NCBI GenBank assembly: GCA_010909165.1
Contig: VJWM01000192.1
Coordinates: 62,001-126,000, forward strand
DNA from: Anthoceros angustus
Taxonomy: Eukaryota; Streptophyta; Anthocerotopsida; Anthocerotales; Anthocerotaceae
Direction: 5' to 3'
DNA: 64,000 nt
Shown: positions 32,643 through 45,517 of the stretch, in pieces
Position numbering within the stretch: the first letter of the stretch is position 1
Layout of the letters: each line of letters starts with the position of its first letter
The notes under the pieces: generated by a model
What the model saw: only the letters and a program-made list of their open reading frames with translations
The model's database searches: none
Told to the model about the DNA's origin: nothing
Program-made: the position numbers and the translations under genes

Positions 32643-33179
32643 AACTCCAATCAAATGTAGGGGTACACTCGGCAGAGGACACGGGGAGATGGAAGAGGAA
32701 GATAGGTTCCTGTCACACATCTCATGGTCTCGATGAGGAGCGGACTACCGCAGAGATATCCCATATACAATTAACCCGTGAGGGTCACATGCAACCGAAT
32801 GCTCCGGAAGGGGTCCGGCGGTGGATTCAAGCAGTGGAGAAAGTCGGAGGAGGCGCCACGCTTCACGCCGGAGGATTTGTTTAGGAATGGGGCATGAGAG
32901 AAGAGGAACCGCGGAGCCGAAGAAGGATTCGGGTTAGCACCGCACGAGAGCGCGAGTGGGTACAGATGAAGTCAAGGACGTTGAGGTTCTTCCGGAAGGT
33001 GCTCAAATTCTCCGTAACAATGGATGCGGCGTTGAGGAAGGAATGAAGCAACCGCTGCGTAATTTATCGATGTTTTCGCCGAGGTAGACATGAAGGGATC
33101 CCCAAAGAATGGGCGAGCATAGGATTGACTGGAACCGTGAGCAATCCCGAAGGATTCCACAAGACAAGTTAAATCCAAG

Positions 33180-34320
33180 TACTCCTCAAGGTAAAGGATC
33201 GCTTGGAGATGTACCTCAAGGCGGACGTGATCTATCCTATAGTCAATACCGAATGGGTGGCTCCAATAGTGGTAGTACCTAAGAGGCGCCTGTGCAAAAT
33301 CCGAGTTTGTCGATCGGAGAAGGTTGAATAAGGTCACCAAGAAGGATCACTTTCCGCTACCCTTCATCGATAATATCCTCGGATCCGTCGCAGTGTAATG
33401 GCGATTCATTCCTAGACGGTACTGGGTATAATCACCGCACCTTAGGGAGAGCGATTGGCCTCGACCGCTTTTACAACCGATCGGGGACATATGCTTACAA
33501 GCGCAGCGCATTTGGGTTGACGGAGCACTGGTCCTTCATGCGAGCCATCACAAAATTTTCAAGGACTTCCTCGCGACTTTATGGAAGTTTTCCGACGACT
33601 TCGCGTATTCGGGCCGCTGGGACCATCCGCCGCACCGGTGCTCGAGCGCGCCGAGCAACGCAATTATGCTCGCATCCAAAAGTGCTACTGCATGTCGAGG
33701 AATTGCTGGGGCATCGAATTTCAAGCCGAGGTATAGAAGTAGATCCGGACAAGGTAAAGGTCATCGCCACCCTTAGAGCACCAATAACGCTAAAGGAACT
33801 CCGCGGGTTCCCGGGATGGTCGGTATTATAGACGCTTGCTCCACCGCGGCTGCCCCACTAACGAGCTTGTTAAGGAAGGATCGGGAGTGGGAGTGGACGA
33901 CGAACGGAGGAAGCATTTCGTGACTTACGCACCACATCGCTAGCCCCACGCTAAAAGGACCGGATCGAGTAAGAAGTTCCACGCTGCTGATGTTTCAAAG
34001 ATTTGCAATTGGGCCCCCTTAGCCACGGATGAGAAGAAGAAGGATTTTCCGATCTACTATGCCGAGACAACTAACGGACGCGAGCGAAAGTATACCACCA
34101 CGGAGCGCCAAGCATCGGGAATGGTTTACTCGGTCGAAATTCGACACTACCTCCTCTCGTATGAATTTGTGTTCCATGTTGACCACTTTGCCTTGAAACA
34201 CCTTGTGAATAAACTCGACCTTTCGGACGATAGCACTGGATCTCAGGAGTTTACCTTCACAAAGGAAACGAGAGGGTAGGAAGCATATCAATGCCGACTT
34301 CATATCTCGATTGAAAACAG
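33180..34320 (+). pseudogene. Reverse transcriptase and RNase H, first copy (broken)
   Basis: RT pieces in shifting frames: LEMYLKADVIYPIVNTEWVA, LPFIDNILGSV, TYAYKR...FGLTEHWSFMRAI, a DDF catalytic-region remnant, LLGHRISSRGIEVDPDKVKV and TLKELRGF. RNase H follows with YAETTNGRERKYTTTERQA, SVEIRHYLLSYEFVFHVDH and ALKHLVNKLDL. The order and motifs are those of gypsy polyproteins. Short indels break every segment. Confidence 0.75.
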
Positions 34321-36420
34321 GAAGGTGGAAAACCAGGAAGACGACTTTCCCGATGAGACACTGTCATAGGAGTTGCAAACCAACCAGGAAGCCTGGGCCG
34401 GAAGGAGGGAGCCGATCGATTGAGAAGGGAGGGTGGCTTCAAGACCAACATATCGAGATATACGATTATCTTGGCAGGCCAAATTCCTCCACATCTATCC
34501 AAGACATGATTCAGCGTTTGTCCACTACTCCGCACTATCTACACGGCACAATATGAATTTATACCGAGTCATCCGGACGGGTGGAGCGGTTATGGGTACG
34601 CACGCGGTGTGAGCGAGTCCCGAGCTCTTTACACGAAGAAGAGGCGGAGGTCATTATGCCGCGCATGTCACATGCGGAAAATTTTGAGGTCGGCTATTGG
34701 TGGCCTACAATGTACAAGGATGCCAAGGAGTTCGTGAAGCGGACGCTTGCCAAAGGGTCGGCAAGCCAACAAAGAACAACCCAATGGCCCCTTGTCCCCA
34801 TACTTGCACCGCACCATTCGAGAAATGGGGAATCGATTTTGTCGGCCCCTATCCACCCAAAACCAAGGCTCGCCAAAACCAATACATCCCGTGGCCACAG
34901 ACATCGCGGATGGTAGAAGCAGCACCGCCGTAGATTCGCGACGTCGTGGCGATTCATTCCTAGACGGTACTGGGTATAATCACCGCACCTTAGGGAGAGC
35001 GATTGGCCTCGACCGCTTTTACAACCGGTGGGGACATATGCTTACAAGCGCGCATTTGGGTTGACGGAGCACTGGTCCTTCATGCGAGCCATCGTCAAAA
35101 TTTTCAAGGACTTCCTCGCGACTTTATGGAAGTTTTCCGACGACCTGCGTGGTCATCAAGGACCATCCGCCGCACCTCCGGTGCAGCGTGTCGAGCAACG
35201 CAATTATGCTCGCATCCAAAAGTGCTACTTGCATGTCGAGGGAATTCTGGGGCAATTTCAAGCCGAGGTATAGAAGTAGATCCGGACAAGGTAAAGGTCA
35301 TCGCCACCCTTAGAGCACCAACGCTAAAGGAACTCCGGTTCCCGGGATGGTCGGATATTATAGACGCTTGCTCCAAATTTCGCCTGCCCCACTAACGAGC
35401 TTGTTAAGGAAGGATCGGAGTGGGAGTGGACGGGAGGAAGCATTTCGGACTTACGCACCATACTCACGCTAAAAGGACCGGATCGAGTAAGAAGTTCCAC
35501 GTTTTCGTTGATGTTTCAGCATTTGCAATTGGGTCCTTAGCCACGGATGAGAAGAAGAAGGATTTTCCGATCTACTATCGAGACAACTAACGGACGCGGA
35601 GCGAAGTATACCACCACGGAGCGCTCGGGAATGGTTTACTCGGTCGAAATTCGACACTACCTCCTCGTATGAATTTGTGTTCCATGTTGACCACTTTGCC
35701 TTGAAACACCTTGTGAATAAACCCGACCTTTCGGACGCATAGCACTGGATCTTCGTGAGTTTACCTTCACAAAGGTGGAAACGAGAGGGTAGGAAGCATA
35801 TCAATGCCGACTTCATATCTCGATTGAAAACAGGAAGGTGGAAAAGGAAGACGACTTTCCCGATGAGACACGTCGCAGGAGTTGCAAACCAACCAGTGAA
35901 GCCAGTTCGGAAGGAGGAGCCGATCGATTGAGAAGGGAGGGTGGGGAAGACCAACATATCGAGATATACGATTATCTTGGCACGGCCAAATTCCTCCACA
36001 TCTATCCAAGACACAGTTGCGTTTGTCCACTACTCCGCACCATTCACGGCACAATATGAATTTATAGTCGGTCCGGACGGGGGAGCGGTTATGGGTACGC
36101 ACGCGGTGAGCGGAGTCCCGAGCTCTTTACACGAAGAAGAGGCGGAGGTCATTATGCGCGCATGTCACATGCGGAAAATTTTGGAGGTCGGCTATTGGTG
36201 GCCTACAATGTACAAGGATGCCAAGGAGTTCGACGCTTGCCAAAGGGTCGGCAAGCCAGCAACCCAATGGCCCCTTGTCCCCATACTTGCACCGCACCAT
36301 TCGAGAAATGGGGAATCGATTTTGTCGGTCCTATCCAAAACCAAGGCTCGCCAAAACCAATACATCCCGTGGCCACAGATCGCGGATGGTAGAAGCACGC
36401 CGTAGATTCGCGTCGTAGCG
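33398..36420 (+). repeat. Internal tandem duplication (about 1.5 kb x 2) of RT/RNase H/integrase
   Basis: Both units begin GGCGATTCATTCCTAGACGG (at about 33400 and 34949) and run through RT thumb, RNase H and the N-terminal half of integrase to CCGTAGATTCGCG. The second copy then continues uniquely into the integrase core at about 36420. The copies differ mainly by short insertions and deletions. Confidence 0.85.
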
Positions 36421-36660
36421 ATTCTGCTCGAGCAAATCATCACCGATATGGTCACTACCGGAGTCGGCCGCGAAGGAGGAACACATTTCGTCAATCGTAA
36501 TCTCCAACATGACCAACCACTTCAACGCCGCCACGTGAAGTCCACGCCTTATAACCCAAAAGCCAATGGCCGAAAAAGGCAAATGGCTTGTTGTGCAAGA
36601 TCCTAACCAAACTCACCGCCTATGCGTATGATCGATATGAAATCGCATTCAAGACTGTAT
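34560..36660 (+). pseudogene. Integrase region (broken; N-terminal half duplicated)
   Basis: Integrase signatures appear twice (about 34620-34930 and 36080-36410): SLHEEEAEVIM, GYWWPTMYKDAKEF, CQRVGKPTK, PFEKWGIDFVGP and QNQYI-VATD. The core then continues once, at 36425-36600, with LLEQIITDMV, GTHFVNRNLQ, KSTPYNPKANG, typical of the gypsy DDE catalytic core. No chromodomain was seen. Confidence 0.75.
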
Positions 36661-37115
36661 GACCGGATCATGGAAAAGTGACAACGCAGAAACCTCAGAT
36701 TATCTTACTTACGGCATTCTCATTATGCCAATAGAATTCAAGTTCCCACCGAGAATACAGGAACCAAGTCGAATGCCGTGGAGGAAAGTCTTGGAAAGGT
36801 TGGTGGGTTTCAGACGACACACGGAGGAGAGAACAAGCCTCCAAGTTATGCGGATGTCCAAGACAGGAGGAAGGAGTGGCACGACAAGAGATTGAAGCCA
36901 AGAATACGTTGTTCCCGGGATCCGCTTTACTATACGATAACCGATACATGCACTTCTGTAAATTACATCTCGATGGATGGGGCCCTTCGTAGTTTCAAGT
37001 TTTCGACAACGGATCAATTCAACTCCAAGATTTTAGTGGCTCACCCTTGCCAACGCCGCCAACGGTTGGCGGGTCAAGAAATATTACCAATAAGTTGGCG
37101 AGGACGCCAACAAAT

Positions 37116-37127
37116 GAGAAGGGAGTA
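37116..37127 (+). other. Putative polypurine tract
   Basis: GAGAAGGGAGTA immediately precedes the first right-hand TGTGGAAG LTR start, where a plus-strand primer tract is expected. The string GAAGGGAGTA also sits at the junction before the second LTR start, so it probably served as homology for the duplication. Confidence 0.5.
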
Positions 37128-38523
37128 TGTGGAAGACCACATGTGCACTAACCCCGCCTCAAGTGTCGGTGAACGATTTTTTTGTTTTGGGTGTGTTAGA
37201 ATAGCAGTGCTTTGAGAATCGTCGAGTCGTCTTTTATACGGAATGGTCCTTGGCCCTTGGAGATAATAATAATTTTTCGACCCTTAGGTTTGACCCCGAG
37301 GGTGGGGTAGAAATAGAGTCCTTGGGTATTGGGAATTTTAGAATAAAAGGTGTCTATATATGCTAGGGATGCTCACAATATGCCATTGTGTAGTCAAGTG
37401 GGTGGTGGCTAGTTCCACCACGGTGGCCGAAACGGACGCATGCACTGTGGGGAATTTACAACCCTAGTGGCGGAGCGGGACTACCACGGAGCGAATCGGG
37501 AGAAGGGCACACCCAAAGACCGCGAGGTCGCGACTTTCCGTGAGGGGCGGAGGAGCGCAAGAAGAGGGGCGCGCGTACCACGACGCCAGCCAAATCACCG
37601 CCTCACTGCAGGAGGAAGGAGGAAGGAGGAAGGCGCGGAGAGAAATCGGGCGCCGCAAGTTCGCGAGGCGTGGAAGGAGCGCGAGGGCGGCTCGATTTTT
37701 TCTCTTCCGACCGTGATCTGGGGTAGTCGAGGTTTTGTTTTGGGAGACAACGAGAAGGAGATGGCGCCCGAGCCGAAATCTCACTCACGCAGGGCCCAAC
37801 ATGGACCATCGGAAAGTGAGAGCCGGCACTGCGCGTGAGTCTCAAGTTCATGGAGAAGAAATGGTGCTACGATGACCGCATTGGTGCAAGAGTGCGCCCG
37901 CAATTAAGGACCAAGTCGCAAGAGGGTGACGCGAGGAAAAGGCCGAACTGGATTTGGCCTCTTTCGAGCAAAGCATGGGCGAAGCATCGAGGATGGGAGC
38001 TTGGTGATTGACCCCAAAGAAGACCTTGAAAGCCGCAGCGGCCGCGCCATGAAGCCTGGGAAGTGAGAGTGAACAATGGTCGGGTGACTCGCCAACTCGT
38101 GTCTCCGTGTGGGATTGGCCAAATGGATTTTGTGTTTCCTACGTAACCTAAGTCGGATCATATGGCGGATCACTTCTTGGTTTTTCTTCACGAGGTGGTC
38201 AAGGGTACACAAATTGATTGGGGAGGATGATTTTCAAAGAGCCGTGAGGAGAAGGCGAATTTACTCTCTTCTTCCCTCGGCCCTCCTTGATTTCGCCTTT
38301 TCTCGATTCATGTATTTGCGCATTCGGTGTTTAACTGAGTTGAAGTCGGTCCGCCCGCATGGTTGGAAGCCCGTGAACTCAAGGTAGAAGAGGAGGAATT
38401 GAAGGAGGATTCGGGCAAGGATTCCAGCTTGGGAGTGCGCTCGGAAGGTTCTAAGAGGGTGGGAAGTTTCCAAGGGTAAGAAGCGGCGGCAACGGTCGAA
38501 CGGGATCGGCGAAGAAGGGAGTA
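37128..38523 (+). repeat. Partial extra LTR copy (first 1.4 kb)
   Basis: It repeats the first 1.4 kb of the LTR, from TGTGGAAGACCACATGTG to GATCGGCGAAGAAGGGA, then the full right LTR restarts at 38524. This is a tandem duplication within the 3' LTR. Confidence 0.85.
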
Positions 38524-41500
38524 TGTGGAAGACCACATGTGAACTAACCCCGCCTCAAGTGTCGGTGAACGATTTTTTGTTTTGGGTGTTAGAATAGCAG
38601 TGCTTTGAGAATCGTCGAGTCGTCTTTTATACGGAATGGTCCTTGGCCCTTGGAGATAATAATAATTTTTCGACCCTTAGGTTTGACCCCGAGGTGGGGT
38701 AGAAATAGAGTCCTTGGGTATTGGGAATTTTAGAATAAAAGGTGTCTATATATGCTAGGGATGCTCACAATATGCCACGAGTAGTCAAGTGGGTGGCTAG
38801 TTCCACCACGGTGGCCGAGAAACGGACGCATGCACTGTGGGGAATTTACAACCCTAGTGGCGGAGCGGGACTACCACGGAGCGAATCGGGAGAAGGGCAC
38901 ACCCAAAGACCGCGAGGTCGCGACTTTCCGTGAGGGGCGCCGGAGCGAGCCGCAGCAAGAGGGGCGCGCGCAACCGCCAGCCAAATCACCGCCTCACTGC
39001 AGGAGGAAGGAGTGGCACGACGATCGTGACAGAGCGGGCGGCGGAGGAGAGAAATCGCAAGTTCGCGAGGAGGCGTGGAAGGAGCGCGAGGGCGGCTCGA
39101 TTTTTTCTCTCTTGACCGTGATCCGGGTAGTCGAGGTTTTGTTTTGGGAGACAACGAGAAGGAGATGGCGCCCGAGCCGCGCCGAAATCCCTCACGCAGG
39201 GCCCAACATGGACCATCGGAAAGTGAGAGCCGGCACCGTGCGGGCCAAGTTCATGGAGAAGAAATGGTGCTACGATGCGCATTGGTGCAAGAGTGCGCCC
39301 GCAATTAAGGACCAAGTCGCAAGAGGGTGACGCGAGGAAAAGGCCGAACTGGATTTGGCCTCTTTCGAGCAGTATGGGCGAAGCATCGAGGATGGGAGCT
39401 TGGTGATTGACCCCAAAGAAGACCTTGAAAGCAGCCGCGCCATGAAGCCCGGGAAGTGAGAGTGAACAATGGTCGGGTGACTCGCCAACTCGTGTCTCCG
39501 CAATGTGGGATTGGCCAAATGGATTTTGTGTTTCCTACGTAACCTAAGTCGGATCATATGGCGGATCACTTCTTGGTTTTTCTTCACGAGGTGGTCAAGG
39601 GTACACAAATTGATTGGGGGAGGATGATTTTCGAAAGAGCCTGTGAGGAGAAGGCGAATTTACTCTCTTCTTCCCCTCGGCCCTCCTTGATTTCGCCTTT
39701 TCTGATTCATGTATTTGCGCATTCCGGGTGTTTAACGGAGTTGGAAGCTGTGTCCGCCCTGCATGGTTGGAAGCCGGTCAGGGAACTCAAGGTAGAAGAG
39801 GAGGAATTGAAGGAGGATTCGGGCAAGGATTCCAGCTTGGGAGTGCGCTCGAAGGTTCTAAGAGGGTGGGAAGTTTCCAAGGGTAAGAAGCGAAGGGCGC
39901 AACGGCCTAACGGGATCGGCGAAGAAGGGAGGGCAGCAGAGGAGGAACCCACAGCCACACCTGTGGTCACCAGTCAAGACTACAGCAGAACGCGGTAAAG
40001 GAGGAAAAATAAAAGGGAAATGGCAAGTTGCTCCCTCCTGTGTGGGATGAATCGCCGCTAGGGGAGAATGAAGCGGAAGAGGCAAGGCACCAACCCCTAG
40101 GAGAGGAGGGGTTAACTTCAGCCGAGACCGCAACGAGCTCCGGACATTTTGGCGACATTTCACCGAACCGTCCTACCGAGGTGGGGATAGGAGACACCGC
40201 CGTGACACGAGAATTGTTGTGGAGGCGGATGGGCAAGGGACAGCCCAATTTGGGGATTTGGTGGTTTGACTTGCCATGGCACGACGCAGCGGATCTCCTC
40301 GATCAAGCCCATGGCTCTCACCGGCCGAGTGTGCAAGGCCAACAGGAGAAGTTGCTCAAGGAGAAGTTGGAGAGCCCGAAGGCGAGAGCAAGGCGGCCGA
40401 GGAGCGCAGACGGAGTGCGGCGGCCTTATGCAAGGCACAGGAGCAAGGCGGCCGAGGAGCGCAGACGGAGTGCGGCGGCCTTATGCAAGGCACAGGAGCT
40501 TAAGGCACATGTCCACTCAGAAGCTTTAGTAAATCAGTCAAGGGGCGATGCTACAATTGAAGAGCTTCAGATGAGGTCTCGCGAGTCCAGGAGCGGTGTG
40601 GAAGCGATGGCGCCTTGGAGAAATTCAAGAAGGCGAGAGGTACAAGCGGAAGAGACGGCTAGGGCCGAGTCAAGAGAGAGGTGGCCAAACCAAGAAAGGC
40701 CGAGCAACAGCCACAGAGCCAAACAACCACCGTGGAAGAACCACCACGGTGGCTAAACCAGCCACCGCCGTGGAACGGGAACCGAGGTGGGGAAGTCACC
40801 GGCAGGAGTGTCGCAGATGGAGGATGATCCCGAGAATCAACGCACCGCCTGTGATTGTCCACGGAGGAGAGGGTAAGGACCTCAGACGAAGGGCGACAGT
40901 GCTACGGCGTCCGGATGAGGATGCTCATGTCCCCGGCCGCTCGCATGGTGAGCGTGCTCACTCTAAACGTGTATGTGGTTGTTGGGACAGGAGGGGCGTA
41001 AACCACCGGTCAGACATCTTGACCGCCACAGCGCTACTGCTGGTTCCTTCGAGTAGGAGCGGGCGCCTATCCTCCGCAAGTGGTGCCGGAAGAGATGAGC
41101 GAGGCGCAGCGAGCATGGAGGGAGGAGCACGATGGTTCCTTCGAGTAGGAGCGGGCGCCTATCCTCCATAAGTGGTCTTTGGAAGAGATGAGCGAGGCGA
41201 GGCGAGCATGGAGGGAGGAGCACAGTATGGTTGTCCAGGAGGAGGCGGGACAATGGACATAGAGGTCAAGGCGCAACGGAAGGCGCGAGGGAAATTCAGC
41301 AGGAGAGCGAGGTGGAGGTTGTGGGGAAAATCGCTGGATCGAGGCGAGGCCAAGAGCGAGAGGGGTCCCCATGGGCCGAGGCGAGGCAAGAATCGCGGAG
41401 GCGGCAGCTGATTTTAGGGGAGTCGCGATAGCCTAGGACCGGGTTTTTCGTAGAGGATAGGGAGTTCCATCACCAGAGTCATGTTGCTTAGATTGGTAAG

Positions 41501-42363
41501 GCGCCGTGGTAGGAGCTACAATTTTAGACACTAAAGAGAAGTGAGTGTTGGACCACGCCGGATGTATAAGAGACCCTTTGGGTGTCTCTCAAGGCGACGA
41601 TTTCGTGTGAACTTCCGTATCGAACCGCCGAGTGGGGTTGATTGGAGACGCCCGTCAAGATCAAACGGGTTCGCGCACCGCCTTCCGTCACAAGAAGGCC
41701 GGAAGATCTCGGATGGTCGAGAGCGGAGTGGCCAAGCTCCACGCCTGTAAGGAATACCGGAAAAAGAGGTAGGATGCGGCCGAGGCGGAATCGCTGGAAG
41801 GCGAATCACACGACCGGGTTTTCTTCCGATCCTCTTTCCAACCGCCGCCACTGTGTGTTCATTCCATGAGAGAGGGTCTGTGGCCCGTGAGGCGAGGCCA
41901 AGAGCGAGAGGGTCTGTGGTGGCCCGTGAGACGAGGGAGAGTTCATTGGGAAGGGAAAGGTTCCTGAGGGGTAGTTGTGAGTACCGAGGGATTGTGAGAG
42001 CGTGAGGGAAAAAAACGCGAGGGGAGTGGAAGCGTGGTAGGATCGCAAAATTCCCAAGTAAGTGAGGCGTATATAGGTGTCCGATAGCCTAGGTCCGTGT
42101 TAGAGAAGTGTGATTAGACTCCGAAGGCGGCGCTGGTAGGGGGACTCCGCGCCATTTAACTGCCACCGCGGTGGCCGAGTCTACCACGGTGGTGGGTTTG
42201 GGCAGTGGGAGAAGAGGGGTAGTGAGCGACGGTGTCTAGAATCCATAGATTTAGCACACCTTGACACAACACCATTCCCTTGGGATCGAATCCTAGGACT
42301 ATAACGACATAGAGGGTAAATGTGGCCTCTTTGCGTCTTCAGATGCAAAAAACCCATTCCACA
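38524..42363 (+). repeat. Right LTR (3840 bp)
   Basis: A full-length copy of the left LTR ending CATTCCACA. It has two extra small tandem duplications: a 55-bp GCGGCCGAGGAGCGCAGACG unit at about 40389-40498, and a unit of about 90 bp (TCCTTCGAGTAGGAGCGGGC) at about 41044-41225. Confidence 0.88.
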
Positions 42364-42695
42364 CACACCCTTTCTGAGCCCATACCTTTGATAAAAGATG
42401 CACTTTCAAGTCTACACTCCAGAATTAGAGCACATTGGGTGTGGGCCCGTCTGCGTTTTTGTAGAATGCATAGAGGGTTACCATTTTCATATGTTTATTA
42501 CAACCGAAAACTTTTACTTTCAAGTGGTGGAACACAATGAAACAATCCTGTACTAGCGGGAGTCTCATTTCAATGGTCGTAAGAACATTGCAACAAATAA
42601 CTGCTAGTGGTCATCAGCATCAACAATAGTCATTCAAGAGTGCGGCCTGACGACTCATCCATGCCTCATACCGAACCCAGTCAAGTACCACCGCC

Positions 42696-42790
42696 ATATT
42701 CGGGAGGCGCCGGCCGGCCGCCCATGGGCGGTGGTCTACTAGGGGAGGCGCCGGCCGGCCGCCCATGGGCGTGGTCTACTAGGGGAGGCG
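42696..42790. repeat. GC-rich tandem repeat, about 45-bp unit
   Basis: The unit GGAGGCGCCGGCCGGCCGCC followed by CATGGGCG(G)TGGTCTACTAGG occurs twice, and a partial third begins GGGGAGGCGCC. It contains GGCGCC and GGCCGGCC palindromes and stands out in an AT-richer neighbourhood. Confidence 0.8.
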
Positions 42791-44406
42791 CCCCGGGCGC
42801 CATGAGCAAGGCGCCGGGAGGCGCCGGCCGGCTGGCAGCCCTTGCCACTCAAGATGCTGGTGGGGTAGGGAGGGCACCGGGTGGGCGGTGCCTCCCTTAG
42901 CACCATCCCATGTGCATGGGTGAAGCTAGGGGGGACAAGAAGGAACGGCAGTATCCTATCACCGATGGAAGGTGTGGCCCATTTGCGTGAAGGGTTAAAA
43001 GATTTGCGCCCATAGGTGATGTTGAAGAGTACAAGTGGTGGAAAGCCTTTTGGGTGGACCGGAAGGAGATTGCTATCATTGTGGAGAATAACATTGGGCT
43101 AGTGCTACAACACCCTTGGAAGTGGTTTTCACGCGCGTAAGTGGATCATACACACCACTTCAAGTGCGGATGAAGCTTTGCTAGATGAGGCATTATTGAG
43201 GGACCTCCCATAGCGTGATATGTACTTGGGGCATATCAAAATGCCGGAAGGCAAGTGGAATGGCGATGAATTGGGACATAATGGAAATCTGGAAGGGATG
43301 TTTCTCGAAAAGGCAGTGCCGTGCACTATGGACACGCATAACATGCCATTCTGGATTGGGGAGAGTCATTGACGCGAAGCTAGATGCACCACGACCTCAT
43401 TTTCTTATCCATCGTATCGGAAAGCACACAGACATGCATTTAAGGAGATATGTGTAGCAATACATAGTCCGTTAGAGTACCAACCCATCTGGTCTGATGC
43501 CGAGGAAAAAAGGGAATAAGGTCCATTACCCAAAAAACATACAGAAGGTGTTTGTGAATGAAACAAACCATCCTATATGGGTTTGTGTTGAACGACGAAA
43601 CATGTATATGCGTGGACAAAAAGCGATAAGGGATAAGCTCATGAGTTGGCTTCATACAACTCATGAGTCAAAGTGTCCAAGATAGTGATGACAATGCTGG
43701 AGAAGCTGGACCAAGTGATGACGAAGGGTTGAACTTTGGTGATGAGTGAAACTGAAATCACGGTTTGTCCCGGGGTCCCAGAGTGAATGTTGTACATCTA
43801 GTTCCAGATGTTACGGTGTTTTGGAAATACCCTGTCCGTGGCTTTTGTTGTGTCCTTACTAAACCACATTTTCCTCCCAAAACTGAATTTACAGTTGTCC
43901 CTTCCCGGCAAGAACAACCTTCCTTACCGTTCCTAATTTGCATTAATCCCATAGGTTCGAGTTTGCAACCACCATTCGACAAAAACATTGCTGGATGGAA
44001 AGTAGAAACTTTAGTGGGTGACACCTTTTTTTTCGGAGATGTTTTTCGGAATGCCTTGAAAACGCTGTTTTAGGGCCCATCAAAAACCCCCTTCAAAGAT
44101 TAATTACGGAAAACCCCCTTCGAGATTATTCACCCCCTTCAAAAATTATGATGTTAGGACGGAAACGAGTGCAAGAGACATGGCATCATCGGCACCAGTT
44201 GTAGGTAGGCTTTTCCTCATCTCGAACCACGATATATTCTGAGGTAGCTTCGAGGTTGGCATTCATGGAGGCCAGCCCTTGGCTCTTGGCCCTTTACTTG
44301 GTTGTCCTCCTTCGGTTCAAGGTAGATGGGTATTCCCATCTCTTCTTTTTAATAAAGTCTCCATTGTTCCTTATGTCTCCATATACCTAGGCACGTATAG
44401 ATGTAC

Positions 44407-44498
44407 TTTGATTTTGGAGTTCCTTCTAGAATGTTTAAGCAAAGATTTGATCTTTGATTTTGGAGTTCCTTCTAGAATGTTTGAGCAAAGATTTGATT
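44407..44498. repeat. 46-bp tandem duplication
   Basis: TTTGATTTTGGAGTTCCTTC plus TAGAATGTTTRAGCAAAGAT occurs twice with one clear substitution. A similar two-copy repeat of about 57 bp (GCACAAGATAT...AGAAAAGTG) lies at about 44606-44718. Confidence 0.8.
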
Positions 44499-45226
44499 CG
44501 ATCAGCATCACACACACGAGTTTCCGCAAATACATTTCTTGATCATGATTATAATAATTGCAACCTCTTCACCATCACGGCATTCCTCATTAGCACATGA
44601 TACGCCTGCACAAGATATTAGCGTTTTATTCTCAACTGTTTACCGTATGCCTAGAAAAGTGTGCACAAGATATCAGCATTTTATTCTCAACCGCTTATTA
44701 TATGCCCAGAAAAGTGGTTCGAAGAATTAAGTAAAACTATAAATTTGCCCTTCCTTGGCTTGGGAAGGAAGTATGGTTTTTGTTCTTTCCCATTTCGACC
44801 AAGTCGAGTTTGGTAGAGTCTTTTATGAGTATGTACCATTTGAGTATGGTTCAGTATCACTAATACATAAGGTATGCAAGGCCAAGTGCTTTAACACACT
44901 ACACGTTTAAATATGTATGCTATTTAATTTCATGTCTTGATCTCGATTTTATTTTATGTGATAAATATCTTCTTAGAATAAATCCAGTTATATTAATATA
45001 CTTCAAGTCCAAATTTATTGTCTAGTTTCAGATATCGATCTCCTCTTCTTTTATTCAATAGATGTCTCCTTGAATAAATATTATAAAATATTACATTAAT
45101 TTTAATATGTATGTATATAAAATAGGACCAATTAGTGGTTTAAAGATCTATTTGTGAGCTATTGATTTATCACGATCATTGATTAAGAAAGAAAGTTTTC
45201 ATCGTAAAACCTACATACCTATGCCC

Positions 45227-45233
45227 TATATAT
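45227..45233 (+). promoter_or_regulatory. TATA box of the small secreted-protein gene
   Basis: TATATAT in CCCTATATATGTGGG, about 290 bp before the start codon. A predicted 5' UTR intron (GTAAGT donor at 45324, TTTTGTAG acceptor at 45493-45500) fits a transcription start shortly downstream. Confidence 0.45.
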
Positions 45234-45517
45234 GTGGGTCTCACTTGGTCATTCTACTATCTTCATTGCTTGAGTATTTCAGAAGTCTCCCCCCTCTCTT
45301 TCAGAAGTCTTCCAGCTCCCTATGTAAGTCTAGTCTATGTATGTTGATGATCATTGCTTGCTCATGTATTGATTATTTTATTTTTGTTTCGGATGAACTA
45401 GTTTATATTTTAGTTTGAATCATTATTCAAGATCTCTATTTTCATTCATGTTTTTTACAAGTTTTCATAGTAGTTCTAATATTATGATTGTATTTTGTAG
45501 TGTTGATTGAAGAATCA

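Larger units (their letters stand above)
26027..42363 (+). mobile_element. Ty3/gypsy LTR retrotransposon with about 3.7-kb LTRs
   Basis: Two long direct repeats (26027-29716 and 38524-42363) bound by TGTGGAAG...CATTCCACA termini enclose gag, protease, RT, RNase H and integrase in that order, which defines Ty3/gypsy. A TGGCG primer-binding-like site follows the left LTR, and a purine tract precedes the right-hand copies. The left LTR starts TGCGTGGAAG instead of TGTGGAAG. Flanks CACGC (left) and CACAC (right) may be an imperfect 5-bp target duplication. Coding frames are broken by many short indels. An extra partial LTR and an internal duplication enlarge the right half. Confidence 0.9.
42364..45200. 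other. Degenerate mobile-element region, no intact gene
   Basis: Downstream of the retrotransposon. Coding-like shreds include YPITDGRCGPFA, VEEYKWWKAFWVDRKEIAII and VLQHPWKWFSRA (about 42950-43138), then frames near 43215-43690 and a 102-codon ORF at 43765-44073. None matches a family I recognise. From about 44.2 kb the base composition turns AT-rich. Confidence 0.5.

Noticed and set aside
43765-44073. 102-codon ORF as a real gene
   Set aside because: No recognisable family, no intron or promoter evidence, sits in transposon debris; kept only as part of the degenerate region.
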